DNA of 64,000 nt. It comes from Flavobacterium lipolyticum (GTDB lineage Bacteria > Bacteroidota > Bacteroidia > Flavobacteriales > Flavobacteriaceae). Both the position numbers and the translations under genes were made by a program. Numbering within the stretch: the first letter of the stretch is position 1; each line of letters starts with the position of its first letter. A model generated the notes under the pieces. It had not been told where the DNA came from and ran no database searches. It saw only the letters and a program-made list of their open reading frames with translations. Where the stretch lies: the NCBI RefSeq assembly GCF_020905335.1, contig NZ_JAJJMN010000001.1, forward strand, positions 3,782,001-3,846,000, written 5' to 3'. Positions 1 through 8,293 of this stretch are shown here, in pieces.

Positions 1-615
1 TCCTTTAAGTCCTAATCTTGTTGAAACGATTCCTTCATTTGCAACACCGTTTCCTTTTAAATTAGGATCTTGTGCATAAGTAATTACTAATCCATCAAAA
101 TCCTGTACATATTGTAAAGCAATTTTTAGAAGATTAGCGTTGTCGATACTTTTGTTGTAGTCTCCAAAAGCAACGGCTCCGGCATTTTTCATATCGTAAA
201 GCTCTGCCATATCTTTTCCTTCGCTGGCTTTAGTTAAAGCTCCAATTGGCAAAAGTTCAGTAGCAAAACCGTTTGCCTTATTTTTTACAAAATTTACCTG
301 TGATTGGTTGTCAATAATAGGGAAGGAGTTGGGTTGAAGAGCAACGGCTGTAAAACCACTTTTTGCGGCAACATTCAATCCGTTGGTGATTGTTTCTCTG
401 TCTTCGTAGCCCGGCTCTCCAAAAGAAACGCTACTGTCAAACCAACCTTGAGAAAGATGTAAATGATCAAATTTTACCTCTTTTGCATTATCAATTTCAG
501 GAAGTGAAGTTCCTATTTTTTCAATTAAACCATCTGCAATTAAAAGATCAACGGTCTGGTTGTGAAACGGACTCTCTGAATCGATTATTTTGGCGCTTCT
601 GATGATTATTTTCAT
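1..615 (-). CDS. Dihydroorotase-like amidohydrolase, 3' end beyond the window
   Basis: The first 205 codons, read leftward from ATG at 613-615, match the dihydroorotase/amidohydrolase superfamily: an N-terminal beta segment (MKIIIRSAKIID), then a GEPGYEDRET block around residues 66-75 and a QPNSFP block matching the family's MPNT region. Dihydroorotases close the pyrimidine ring in UMP synthesis and need a D-x-H-x-H metal motif just before the EPG block. Here that site reads D60-S-S-V-S64, so both His are Ser. This suggests a non-catalytic paralogue, like the inactive PyrC' subunits that hold aspartate transcarbamoylase together, or another role. The C-terminal half is not in the window. It follows the BatA-domain gene on the same strand, with a hairpin repeat between them. 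Confidence 0.8.
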   Translation of the reverse strand, partial: MKIIIRSAKIIDSESPFHNQTVDLLIADGLIEKIGTSLPEIDNAKEVKFDHLHLSQGWFDSSVSFGEPGYEDRETITNGLNVAAKSGFTAVALQPNSFPIIDNQSQVNFVKNKANGFATELLPIGALTKASEGKDMAELYDMKNAGAVAFGDYNKSIDNANLLKIALQYVQDFDGLVITYAQDPNLKGNGVANEGIVSTRLGLKG

Positions 616-655
616 ATGTAGAGAAATTTATTTATTATTTTTCAGATTCTCGTTT

Positions 656-742
656 GTCATTCCGACGTAAGGAGAAATCGCATTTCAATATTCCGTGCAG
701 TGCGTTCTCAGCGAGTGTGATTTCTTCTTACGTCGAAATGAC
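656..742. repeat. Imperfect palindromic repeat (27-nt arms)
   Basis: Arms at 656-682 and 716-742 are inverted copies matching at 24 of 27 positions. They contain the core CGACGTAAG and AGAAATC and are separated by 33 nt. The element fills the space between the BatA-domain gene and the dihydroorotase-like gene and would form a strong hairpin in that transcript. I recall similar elements scattered through Flavobacterium genomes, but no second copy is seen in this window. Confidence 0.8.
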
Positions 743-760
743 ATACAAGCTAAAAAAAAA

Positions 761-2689
761 CTACTTTACAAATTTTATTATTGCTATTTCTAATGCTAAA
801 AATAACAGTGCAAAGATAACAAACCATTTCCAAATTTGGCTGTCTGTTCGTTCCGTTTGTAAGGTGTTAAAAATGGTTGAAATAGTGTCCGCTGTTTTAA
901 AATCAGAAACCACATTGGTGTTTACCTGACTCAGGTCACTTTCGCTTCTTTTGTAATTGAAACTTAGGTTTTCGATCCATTCTTTTCGGTCAAAAACACT
1001 ATAATTTCCTGCCGTTTCAGGGAAATCATTAAAGGTGAGTTTAACTTTGTTATTTAGTATTTGCTGAATGGGAATAAAGGAATCATCATTTCCTTTTACT
1101 TCCAAAATGGCGTCTTTTGTTAATAATACATCTACAAAATAAGGCTGATTACTGCCTATAATCAAAGCGTTAACCCCGGTTTTTTGATTGTTCTGCCCCA
1201 TTTTATAAAATAAAGGGACAATCAAAGGAGATTGCTGAAAGTTTGAATTTGTGGCATTAATAGGTGCCGTAAAGACAGTAATTCCCGAAACCGGATTTTG
1301 AATGGCTGTTACAAATACGCTTTGGTCCTCGTAGGATAAAACGGCTGGGTATGGACTTGAAATACCAAAAGAACTGTTTGTTTTTGGATATTGAAAGTTC
1401 GTGATTTTGTTCTCAAACACACCGGAGAATAGTGGATGATCAAAATTGATTTTGGTGATTAACTTCGCTTTGTTTTCAAGAGTGGTAAACTGAATTTTTC
1501 CAAAATTACCCAAGAAAGAATTCAAATTAGAAAGGGATGTTTTTTCGGAAGGGATCACTACTAAATTACCACCTTTAGCGACAAATGCTTTTAAGGTAGT
1601 TTGTAATGCCTGAGGAACTTCTGTCAGTTCGTTTAGAATAATGGTGTTTTGTTTGTCTAAACTGTTGTAATCCAGGTTGCCGATCGAATAGTTGTTGTAG
1701 TTGAATTCTGCCGATGTATAAATTCGGGATAAGAAATTACTTTTTTCGGGTTCACCAATACTGATGATGTTTGTTTTCTTTGTTTTCAGGATACTGAAAA
1801 AAAGCTTGTTGTCGTACGTCAATCCATTGTCTTCAATAACAACATGACCATGAAAAGCTTCTTTTGGAATGGTAAAGTCTATTTTCTTTTTCTTTGCATC
1901 AAAATGGATAATGGTTTTGGCAATCAGTTTATTTTGATTGTACAAGGCCATTGAAACGGGTTTGAAATCTTCGCCGTAAGCAGACAGATTAACGCTTATC
2001 TCATAGAAATTCTCCAGAGTCTGATTGATAAAAACACTGTCAATGGCAATATTGTTTTTCTGTTCCGCTTCCGGAATAATAAAATAAGGTTTCTCTTCGG
2101 TGTCAAGGTTTTTTATGTCCTTTTCGGCAAGACCTACCGCATCGGTAATAATGACAATATCTTTTTTATGAGCTGATTTGTGCGCTTTGATCTTTGCTAT
2201 TATCGATGGAAGTTCAAAAGGTGTAGCGCTGTATTTTAGGTTTTGTAGTGCACTTTTGGATGATTTAATGTCGGTATTCCAATAGTTTTCAGTGTTAGTC
2301 AACAGCGAAAAAGAGGAAGTTTCAGGCGTGTTTTCGAGAAGTTCCTGCACAGCACGTTTTAGCAGTTCTCCTTTTTTTCCTTTTGCCTGCATGCTAAACG
2401 AATTATCGAGAACGATATACATTTCATTGGCAGCATTTTTACTGTCTTTAGCCTCAAAAAAAGGCTGGGCAAAAGCCAGAATAATACAAGTCAACAACAG
2501 TAAGCGGGTGGCTAATAACAATCGTTTTTTGATTTTCGAACTCTTTCGGGTCTGAACAGAGATCTCTTTCAGGAAGCGAACATTAGTAAAAAAAGAGGTT
2601 TTAAAACGTCGTAATTGAAATAAGTGAACCAGAATTGGAACAATTAACAAGAACAGAAAGTATAGAATTTCGGGATGTTTAAAATGCAT
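761..2689 (-). CDS. BatA-domain / vWA-like membrane protein
   Basis: A 642-residue inner-membrane protein with the BatA N-terminal layout: a membrane segment at about residues 8-26, a basic loop, a second segment at about 57-78, then a von Willebrand A-like domain with an intact D95-N-S-F-S99 metal-site motif (DxSxS). A long periplasmic region follows, and a last membrane helix lies at about 620-640. Bat proteins were named for aerotolerance in Bacteroides. Their role is probably envelope-related and is not settled. This protein is not in a full bat cluster with a MoxR ATPase here, so it is probably the stand-alone BatA/vWA type. The gene is codirectional with the dihydroorotase-like gene downstream. 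A possible -7 element (TATTTTTG on the minus strand) lies at 2740-2747. Confidence 0.85.
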   Translation of the reverse strand: MHFKHPEILYFLFLLIVPILVHLFQLRRFKTSFFTNVRFLKEISVQTRKSSKIKKRLLLATRLLLLTCIILAFAQPFFEAKDSKNAANEMYIVLDNSFSMQAKGKKGELLKRAVQELLENTPETSSFSLLTNTENYWNTDIKSSKSALQNLKYSATPFELPSIIAKIKAHKSAHKKDIVIITDAVGLAEKDIKNLDTEEKPYFIIPEAEQKNNIAIDSVFINQTLENFYEISVNLSAYGEDFKPVSMALYNQNKLIAKTIIHFDAKKKKIDFTIPKEAFHGHVVIEDNGLTYDNKLFFSILKTKKTNIISIGEPEKSNFLSRIYTSAEFNYNNYSIGNLDYNSLDKQNTIILNELTEVPQALQTTLKAFVAKGGNLVVIPSEKTSLSNLNSFLGNFGKIQFTTLENKAKLITKINFDHPLFSGVFENKITNFQYPKTNSSFGISSPYPAVLSYEDQSVFVTAIQNPVSGITVFTAPINATNSNFQQSPLIVPLFYKMGQNNQKTGVNALIIGSNQPYFVDVLLTKDAILEVKGNDDSFIPIQQILNNKVKLTFNDFPETAGNYSVFDRKEWIENLSFNYKRSESDLSQVNTNVVSDFKTADTISTIFNTLQTERTDSQIWKWFVIFALLFLALEIAIIKFVK

Positions 2690-2958
2690 TCGGGCTTCGA
2701 TTTACTTCACTACGTTTTATTTTTCGCGAAGACACTGGTCAAAAATACAAATTTTTACTCAAACCTTATCAGTTATAAAGCAGATTATGAGTAAACGCCG
2801 TTGGCTATTTTTTTTGATGAATTTAGATCCTTTTTTGTTGAAGAAACGATTTGCATCGTTTGAAAAATGTAACTTTTGGGATCCCATTTGTAACAAAAAA
2901 ATAGGATTAGAGAAGATATTATTCGCTATTTTAGCGTATCTAAAACAATTCAAGGATT

Positions 2959-4071
2959 ATGAAAAGATTATACATACTGCTTTTTTCTGCTTTGTCCTGC
3001 GCAGGTTTACAGGCTCAGAACAAATTTAATTTACTGGTAGGAACTTACACGAATACCTGTCAGAGTAACGGAATTTATGTTTATGATTTTAATGCCGATT
3101 CCGGTGATTTCAAATTGAAAAGTTCCTCAGAAAATGTAGTAAGCCCAAGTTATTTGTCGGTTTCAGCAGACAATAAGTTTGTGTATGCCGTAAATGAAAA
3201 CGGGACTCACAGTGCTGTTAGTGCTTTTGGTTATGACGCAGGATCTGGAAAATTAACTTTTCTAAATAAAAATGATGCGTTGGGTGCCGATCCTTGTCAT
3301 TTGATTAATGATGATAAAAATGTGCTTGTCGCGAATTATTCAGGAGGAAATATTGCCGTTTTTAAGAAGAATGCCGATGGAAGTATTTCTGAAGCACAGC
3401 AGTTAGTTCAGCATGCAGGAAAAGGAATTAATGCAGCGCGTCAGGAGAAAGCACACGTACATATGGTGGCCTTTTCACCTGATAAAAAATTTGTTTTGTC
3501 TAATGACTTAGGTCTGGATAAAGTTTTTGTGTATAAATACAATCCGAATTCTAAAAACGAAATCTTAACGCTAAAAGGGTCTGCAGATGTAAAACCGGGG
3601 AGCGGACCAAGGCATTTGACTTTTAGTAAAGACGGTAAATTTGTGTATCTGGTTCAGGAATTAGACGGTACACTGACGACTTTTAGTTTTGACCCAAACG
3701 GAAGTCTGAAAGTTATTGGAGAGACCAGTATTTTGCCAAAAGGATTTACAGGAGGAACCGGAGCGGCAGCCATCAAAATTTCACCTGACGGAGCATTTTT
3801 GTATGTTTCAGATCGTGTCGATGCGAATGCTGTTTCCGTTTATAAGATTCAGAAAAATGGTGGGATTGAATTGGTGGAGCAGGTGAGTACTCTGGGAAAA
3901 GGCCCAAGAGATTTTGCGATTGATCCCACGGGTAATTTTCTTTTAGTAGGACATCAATATACGAATGATATTATTATTTTTAAAAGAGATAAAACAACTG
4001 GAAAATTAACCGATACAGGCAAGAGAATCGGGTTGTGCTCTCCGGTGGGGTTGGTTTTTACGAGGATATAG
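2959..4071 (+). CDS. Secreted lactonase family beta-propeller (6-phosphogluconolactonase-like)
   Basis: A 370-residue protein with an N-terminal signal peptide ending around GLQAQ (residues 1-20), followed by repeated blades typical of the seven-bladed Lactonase family (PF10282). Recurrent motifs are VGTYT near the start, DPCHL, ANYSGG, HVHMVAFSPD, GPRHL, YVSDR and GPRDFAIDP. Cytosolic relatives hydrolyse 6-phosphogluconolactone. Exported Bacteroidota members may act on other lactones or be binding propellers, so the substrate is uncertain. The length is normal for the family. It is a single gene that converges on the helicase gene; a repeat-rich hairpin region lies between them. Confidence 0.85.
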   Translation: MKRLYILLFSALSCAGLQAQNKFNLLVGTYTNTCQSNGIYVYDFNADSGDFKLKSSSENVVSPSYLSVSADNKFVYAVNENGTHSAVSAFGYDAGSGKLTFLNKNDALGADPCHLINDDKNVLVANYSGGNIAVFKKNADGSISEAQQLVQHAGKGINAARQEKAHVHMVAFSPDKKFVLSNDLGLDKVFVYKYNPNSKNEILTLKGSADVKPGSGPRHLTFSKDGKFVYLVQELDGTLTTFSFDPNGSLKVIGETSILPKGFTGGTGAAAIKISPDGAFLYVSDRVDANAVSVYKIQKNGGIELVEQVSTLGKGPRDFAIDPTGNFLLVGHQYTNDIIIFKRDKTTGKLTDTGKRIGLCSPVGLVFTRI

Positions 4072-4077
4072 TTTATT

Positions 4078-4235
4078 GAGGTGCTAAGGTTCTGAGGTTC
4101 TAAGGAGCTAAGACTATGAGTTTCGAACAATAAAAAAGCTCAAAATAGAGAACTAAGTTATTCTTAATTCAATATTTTAAGCTTTTTGTTTAATCCTTAG
4201 TATCTTAGAACCTCAGAACCTTAGTGCCTTAGTAT
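4078..4235. repeat. Facing repeats of the AAGGTTCTGAGG family, likely hairpin terminator
   Basis: A forward block at 4078-4113 (GGTGCTAAGGTTCTGAGG and variants) and an inverted block at 4195-4235 (CTTAGAACCTCAGAACC and variants) face each other between convergent genes. Inside them a smaller inverted pair, AAAAAGCT / AAGCTTTTTG, lies at about 4131-4188. Together they could fold into a long hairpin ending both transcripts. Confidence 0.7.
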
Positions 4236-5594
4236 CTATTTATCCTTATCCTTCCTTTTCTTATCTCTCGTTTTCAGCATGTTTCGATTGACAGATCCGT
4301 GGGTTTTCTTTTTGGTTTTCGACGGACCTCCAAGATTGACTTTTTTGTTCTTTTTCGATTTTTCGTGAAACGCACCGTCACCCTCAAGTTTTGGTTTTTT
4401 CATTAAAAACTTAATAGGCTGCTTGTCTTTTTCAGGTTCGATTAATTTGGTTGAAATTTCAACTTCTTCAGGGAAATGGGCAATTTCCAGTTCCTGATTC
4501 ATTAATACTTCAACTTCAATTTTGAATTCTTCTTCACGTGGCGTGATAAAACTAATGGCAGTTCCTGTAGCATCTGCACGTCCTGTACGACCAATTCTGT
4601 GCATGTACAGTTCAGGGAATTCAGGAAGTTCAAAGTTAATAACGTGGGAGATGTTCGAAATGTCTAAACCTCTGGCCATAATATCGGTGGTGATTAATCC
4701 GCGAAGATTACCTTCCTGAAATTCTGCCATAGTACTCAAACGGTAATTTTGAGATTTATTAGAGTGTATTACTCCAAACTGATCTTCAAAATCCTCTTCG
4801 ATTCGGGTATGAAGCATATCCGAAATCTTTTTATTGTTCACAAAAACCAAAACACGTTCCATGCTTTCATTGGTTTCCAGTAAATGTTTTAGCAAATTTA
4901 CTTTGGTATTGAAATTCGGAACATTATAAGTAATCTGTGTAATTTTTTCCAAAGGTGTTCCCGAAGCGGCAAGTGTTACCTCTTCCGGAAAGTCAAAAAA
5001 GTCATTCAGTACAGCATCAACTTCATCGGTCATGGTTGCTGAGAATAGAATGTTTTGACGTTTGGTTTTCATCATCGCCAAAAGAGCAGTCAATTGCGTA
5101 CGGAAACCTAAATTTAGCATTTCATCAAACTCATCAATAACTAATTTCTGAGTTTCATCAAAACGTACTACGGCATCCAATGCTAAATCCATTGTTCTAC
5201 CAGGTGTTCCAACTAAAATGTCTACACCTTCATACACTGCTTTTTTCTGTGTATTGATGTTTACTCCACCAAAAATCCCCAGTGTTTTAACCGACATGTA
5301 TTTGGTTAATTTCTCTACTTCTTCTACTACCTGAACGACTAATTCACGGGTTGGAACCAGAATTACAATTTTAGGCGTATTGGTATTGGTGAATTTGTAT
5401 AATTTTAGAAGGGGTAATAAGTAAGCAAATGTTTTACCGGTACCGGTTTGTGCAATTCCCATCATGTCACGGCCAGACATAATCACTGAAAAAGATTTTT
5501 CCTGAATTGGGGTAGGAGTAACAAAACCTAGTTCGTCGATGGCTTTTTGTACTGATTTTGGGAGATTGAATTTTTCGAAAGTGCTCATTTGCAT
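4236..5594 (-). CDS. DEAD-box RNA helicase
   Basis: A 452-residue ATP-dependent RNA helicase with all core motifs: a Q-motif region (residues 10-31), AQTGTGKT (48-55), PTREL, TPGR, motif II, SAT, ARGLDI and HRIGRTGR. Such enzymes remodel RNA in ribosome assembly, translation or decay. Motif II reads DEFD rather than DEAD, an uncommon substitution at its third position. The C-terminal tail of roughly 60 residues is very Lys-rich (KKNKKVNLGG, KTKKKTHG), as in helicases that bind rRNA non-specifically. Two ATGs are possible, at 5594 and 5588; MSTFEKF at 5588 resembles relatives. A TATATTTG promoter element lies 12 nt upstream of the outer ATG. Confidence 0.9.
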   Translation of the reverse strand: MQMSTFEKFNLPKSVQKAIDELGFVTPTPIQEKSFSVIMSGRDMMGIAQTGTGKTFAYLLPLLKLYKFTNTNTPKIVILVPTRELVVQVVEEVEKLTKYMSVKTLGIFGGVNINTQKKAVYEGVDILVGTPGRTMDLALDAVVRFDETQKLVIDEFDEMLNLGFRTQLTALLAMMKTKRQNILFSATMTDEVDAVLNDFFDFPEEVTLAASGTPLEKITQITYNVPNFNTKVNLLKHLLETNESMERVLVFVNNKKISDMLHTRIEEDFEDQFGVIHSNKSQNYRLSTMAEFQEGNLRGLITTDIMARGLDISNISHVINFELPEFPELYMHRIGRTGRADATGTAISFITPREEEFKIEVEVLMNQELEIAHFPEEVEISTKLIEPEKDKQPIKFLMKKPKLEGDGAFHEKSKKNKKVNLGGPSKTKKKTHGSVNRNMLKTRDKKRKDKDK

Positions 5595-5605
5595 TAAATT
5601 TTGTG

Positions 5606-5613
5606 CAAATATA
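5606..5613 (-). promoter_or_regulatory. Candidate -7 promoter element for the DEAD-box helicase
   Basis: The minus strand reads TATATTTG, fitting the Bacteroidota TAnnTTTG element, a few bases upstream of the start codon. No good TTG -33 element is visible at the usual distance. If used, the mRNA leader would be only a few bases long. Confidence 0.4.
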
Positions 5614-5697
5614 GCTATAAATAGCTGAAAATCGTTGTTTCTTAGAAATTACGACAGTTTGTGGGCTTCGAATTTCTTAAAAATGCAGTTTAAAAAA

Positions 5698-6066
5698 CTA
5701 TAAAAATCGTTTTATTCGCAGTAAAAGTTCATTTGGATTAAAGGGTTTAGCAATAAAATCGTCTACACCCAATTGAAAAGCTTCTTCAACAGTGTTTTCT
5801 TCTTCTCCCAGTGAAGAAAGTGCAATAACACGGATATCATTGTAATTTTGCTTGATTTCATTGATAATTTCCAGACCGGATTTAAGAGGTACGGTAATCG
5901 TGGTAATCACCAAATCCGGCATAATAACAGGAAGCCGCTCCATGGCATTGATACCATCTTTTGCGATACTTACTTTGAAGCCTTCTTTTTTTAGAATGAA
6001 TTTTAAAATCTCAACAGTCATATCATCATTATCGATGATCATAATTTTTTTATTGGTAGTATCCAT
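5698..6066 (-). CDS. Stand-alone receiver-domain protein lacking the phospho-acceptor Asp
   Basis: A 122-residue single CheY-like receiver domain. The acidic pocket (D12, D14, D15), the Ser pair at 84-85 and the conserved Lys (K107 in AKPF) are present. At the position of the phosphorylated Asp (normally PDLVLLDxxMP) the sequence reads P50-DLVIT-T56-ITVP, so Thr replaces Asp. It probably cannot be phosphorylated in the usual way and may act as a constitutive or ligand-gated interaction domain. It has no output domain. It is the last gene of the HEAT/GT2/YaiO/DUF4838 operon, starting 8 nt after DUF4838, so it may control that machinery by protein contact. Confidence 0.9.
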   Translation of the reverse strand: MDTTNKKIMIIDNDDMTVEILKFILKKEGFKVSIAKDGINAMERLPVIMPDLVITTITVPLKSGLEIINEIKQNYNDIRVIALSSLGEEENTVEEAFQLGVDDFIAKPFNPNELLLRIKRFL

Positions 6067-6074
6067 TTCGACTA

Positions 6075-8288
6075 TTATTTTTTATACAACTCTATTTCGT
6101 CCAGCATTATCATTGCTTTTTTGTTTTTTCGCTTTCTCCAGACGGGCAATTCCTTCTGGTTTTCTACTACGATTTTGATCTTGGTAAAACTACTGAATCT
6201 CTGATTTTCGACTTCCCATGATTGTGTTGTAATTTCGTAGTCTTCTGTTAAATTGTTGCAAATTTGCTCTTTAATAAGTTCCCATTTCTGATTCTTAAAA
6301 CCATAGATTTTTATTTTTTTTGGTGTAAAAATCCAATGTCTCTGATCGTTTAGGAAATTTAATTTTAAGAGGTTGAAATCAAGATTTTTGGTTTCGATTT
6401 CAATTTCCGGATTCGCATCATACCATCCAATCCAGTTGATATTAAAGTTTTTGTACCCTATGTTTCCATCAACCAAACCATAACTTCCTTTGCCTTTAAA
6501 CTCATCAGATGGAGGTATTATAAAGGTAACTTTCAGGTCCTCGCCTAAATGAGTAGTGGTGTTTTTGCCAATTTCAATCCATTCTTTATAATAATTATCA
6601 GGAGAAATTCCGTCTTCGCTCAATTCATAAACTCCAAACTGATTGCAGGATTTTGAGAATTTTAGAACTCTTTCAGTTAAACCCGGTTTTACTTCTTTTT
6701 TGCCTTGGTTATTTACAACAAACATTCCGTGCTGGTTTTTTCCATAAAATTTGGCCTGCTCAAAATAAACAAATTCTAAAGCCAGTCGTAATTTATGAAC
6801 GCGTGAGCTTAAAATGGAATCATTTTCGACGGTATTATTGGCCTGTTCCAGAAAATGATCGTAGTGATCCATAGCTTCAGGCGTCAAGAACGTATTTCGC
6901 GCCTGTACAGGACCAGAATAAATATCTAAATAAGCTTTACTTTTGCTTTGATTGGCTTCTATGAGGTCAAGATATTTTGCGACATAGGGCGCTGCTTTTC
7001 CATAAAAACCTCTGAGGAAATCAGCAGTAACAGCTTTAATGTCAATATCAGTATTCCACATTAATTTTGCCAGGAGATATTGTCGCAATTCCGAAAGATC
7101 TCCCGGAACATCAGCATATCCCTGTACAAATAATCCCTTTACTTTGTTTTTTTGAAAGAGTTTATAGTTGTTTTGAAAAGATTCAAAATTAGGAAAAGGG
7201 GACATGAAATTAGAGAATTGAACGGTGTAGTCCCATAAAAATAGCTGTGGTGAAGTTGTGCTCCAGTTCTCAAGGTTTTTGATAAATGATGGATTGTTCT
7301 GATTGGTAATGGGTTTGCCGCGATCCAGTTCAATAGGGCATAAGATCGTATAAATGTTTGGAGCTATTTTCAGATTTACAGGAGGTTTGAAGGTATGAAG
7401 ATAGGCTAGGGTTGTAATTTTGGTTTTAGGAAAGTGAGCGGCGATTTTATTTAGAAAGTAATAAAACGAACCTTGCGGACCACCATATTTAGTGTTCATG
7501 GCTTTGCATTGCGTACATTCACAATACACGACGTCATCATTCTGGCTGACAGAATAGAATTGCGCATGGGGTGTTTTTGCGATAATTTCAGTCATTTTTT
7601 CCTCTACCAGATTCACAACAGTGTCATTGGTCATGCACAAAGATTCTGTATTTCGTTCTCCTTCGTACAAAGCAAAAAGTTGAGGATTAGTTTTAAAATA
7701 TTCTTTTGGCGGAACAAGCATGCTAAAAGAATGTCCCCAAAGACCAAAATCGTCAATGTGCCAGTCGAGTTTGTGCCAGTCCCTGAAATCTTCGTCATAA
7801 CAATCAGGGAAAAACAAAGCTCTGTAATCAAAAGAGGGCTGATAGATTTTACTTGTGTTTTTTGCAAAAGTAAACTGAGTTACTTTTGGAATATAAGTTT
7901 CTGTTGCGGTAAATTTCCTAAATTCCCAGATTTCGAGTAAAGTATAAACGGCATAGCGCAGGTATTTCTGATTTGGAGCCGTTATATAAATTGATTTTGA
8001 ATCGCTTTTGACATTGAATTCATTTGCTTTGAGTTTTTTATCATTGGAAATTTCCAGTATGATTTCGGAAGCATCACTCTCTTTTTGACTTTTTGTAGTA
8101 ATTTCAAATGGTTTCGACACGGATTTCTCCAGATATAATTTTAGTATTCCTGCCGCAGCCTGAGTACTTTCAGCGGTAGCAATAATTTTGGTTTTATCGG
8201 ATATTGTAATTTCAGATTGTGCCATCATCTTAAAACTAAGCAGGGTGAGAATAAATATTTGCAAATATTGAAGACGCTTTTTTTTCAT
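6075..8288 (-). CDS. DUF4838 domain protein, glycoside-hydrolase-like, exported
   Basis: A 737-residue exported protein with signal peptide MKKKRLQYLQIF...MMAQS. An N-terminal alpha/beta domain (about 25-150) resembles the N-domains of GH20/GH67/GH84 enzymes. A DUF4838 TIM-barrel-like region follows (about 160-470), with DYRALFFPDCYDEDF, SVSQNDD, a YCECTQCK cysteine cluster, and WDYTVQF. The C-terminal part (about 590-737) looks like a beta-sandwich. DUF4838 is grouped with alpha-glucuronidase-like hydrolases, but its substrate is unknown. In this operon it sits where PgaB-type glycan-modifying hydrolases sit in exopolysaccharide systems, which is an inference. It begins 5 nt after the YaiO gene and ends 8 nt before the receiver gene. 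Confidence 0.8.
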   Translation of the reverse strand: MKKKRLQYLQIFILTLLSFKMMAQSEITISDKTKIIATAESTQAAAGILKLYLEKSVSKPFEITTKSQKESDASEIILEISNDKKLKANEFNVKSDSKSIYITAPNQKYLRYAVYTLLEIWEFRKFTATETYIPKVTQFTFAKNTSKIYQPSFDYRALFFPDCYDEDFRDWHKLDWHIDDFGLWGHSFSMLVPPKEYFKTNPQLFALYEGERNTESLCMTNDTVVNLVEEKMTEIIAKTPHAQFYSVSQNDDVVYCECTQCKAMNTKYGGPQGSFYYFLNKIAAHFPKTKITTLAYLHTFKPPVNLKIAPNIYTILCPIELDRGKPITNQNNPSFIKNLENWSTTSPQLFLWDYTVQFSNFMSPFPNFESFQNNYKLFQKNKVKGLFVQGYADVPGDLSELRQYLLAKLMWNTDIDIKAVTADFLRGFYGKAAPYVAKYLDLIEANQSKSKAYLDIYSGPVQARNTFLTPEAMDHYDHFLEQANNTVENDSILSSRVHKLRLALEFVYFEQAKFYGKNQHGMFVVNNQGKKEVKPGLTERVLKFSKSCNQFGVYELSEDGISPDNYYKEWIEIGKNTTTHLGEDLKVTFIIPPSDEFKGKGSYGLVDGNIGYKNFNINWIGWYDANPEIEIETKNLDFNLLKLNFLNDQRHWIFTPKKIKIYGFKNQKWELIKEQICNNLTEDYEITTQSWEVENQRFSSFTKIKIVVENQKELPVWRKRKNKKAMIMLDEIELYKK

Positions 8289-8293
8289 ACGAT

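Noticed and set aside
654..929. 91-residue plus-strand frame across the palindrome and the BatA-domain gene end
   Set aside because: It mixes repeat DNA with antisense coding DNA and has no signal of its own.
7473..7940. 155-residue plus-strand open frame antisense to DUF4838
   Set aside because: It lies fully inside a well-supported gene and its translation has no recognisable domain.
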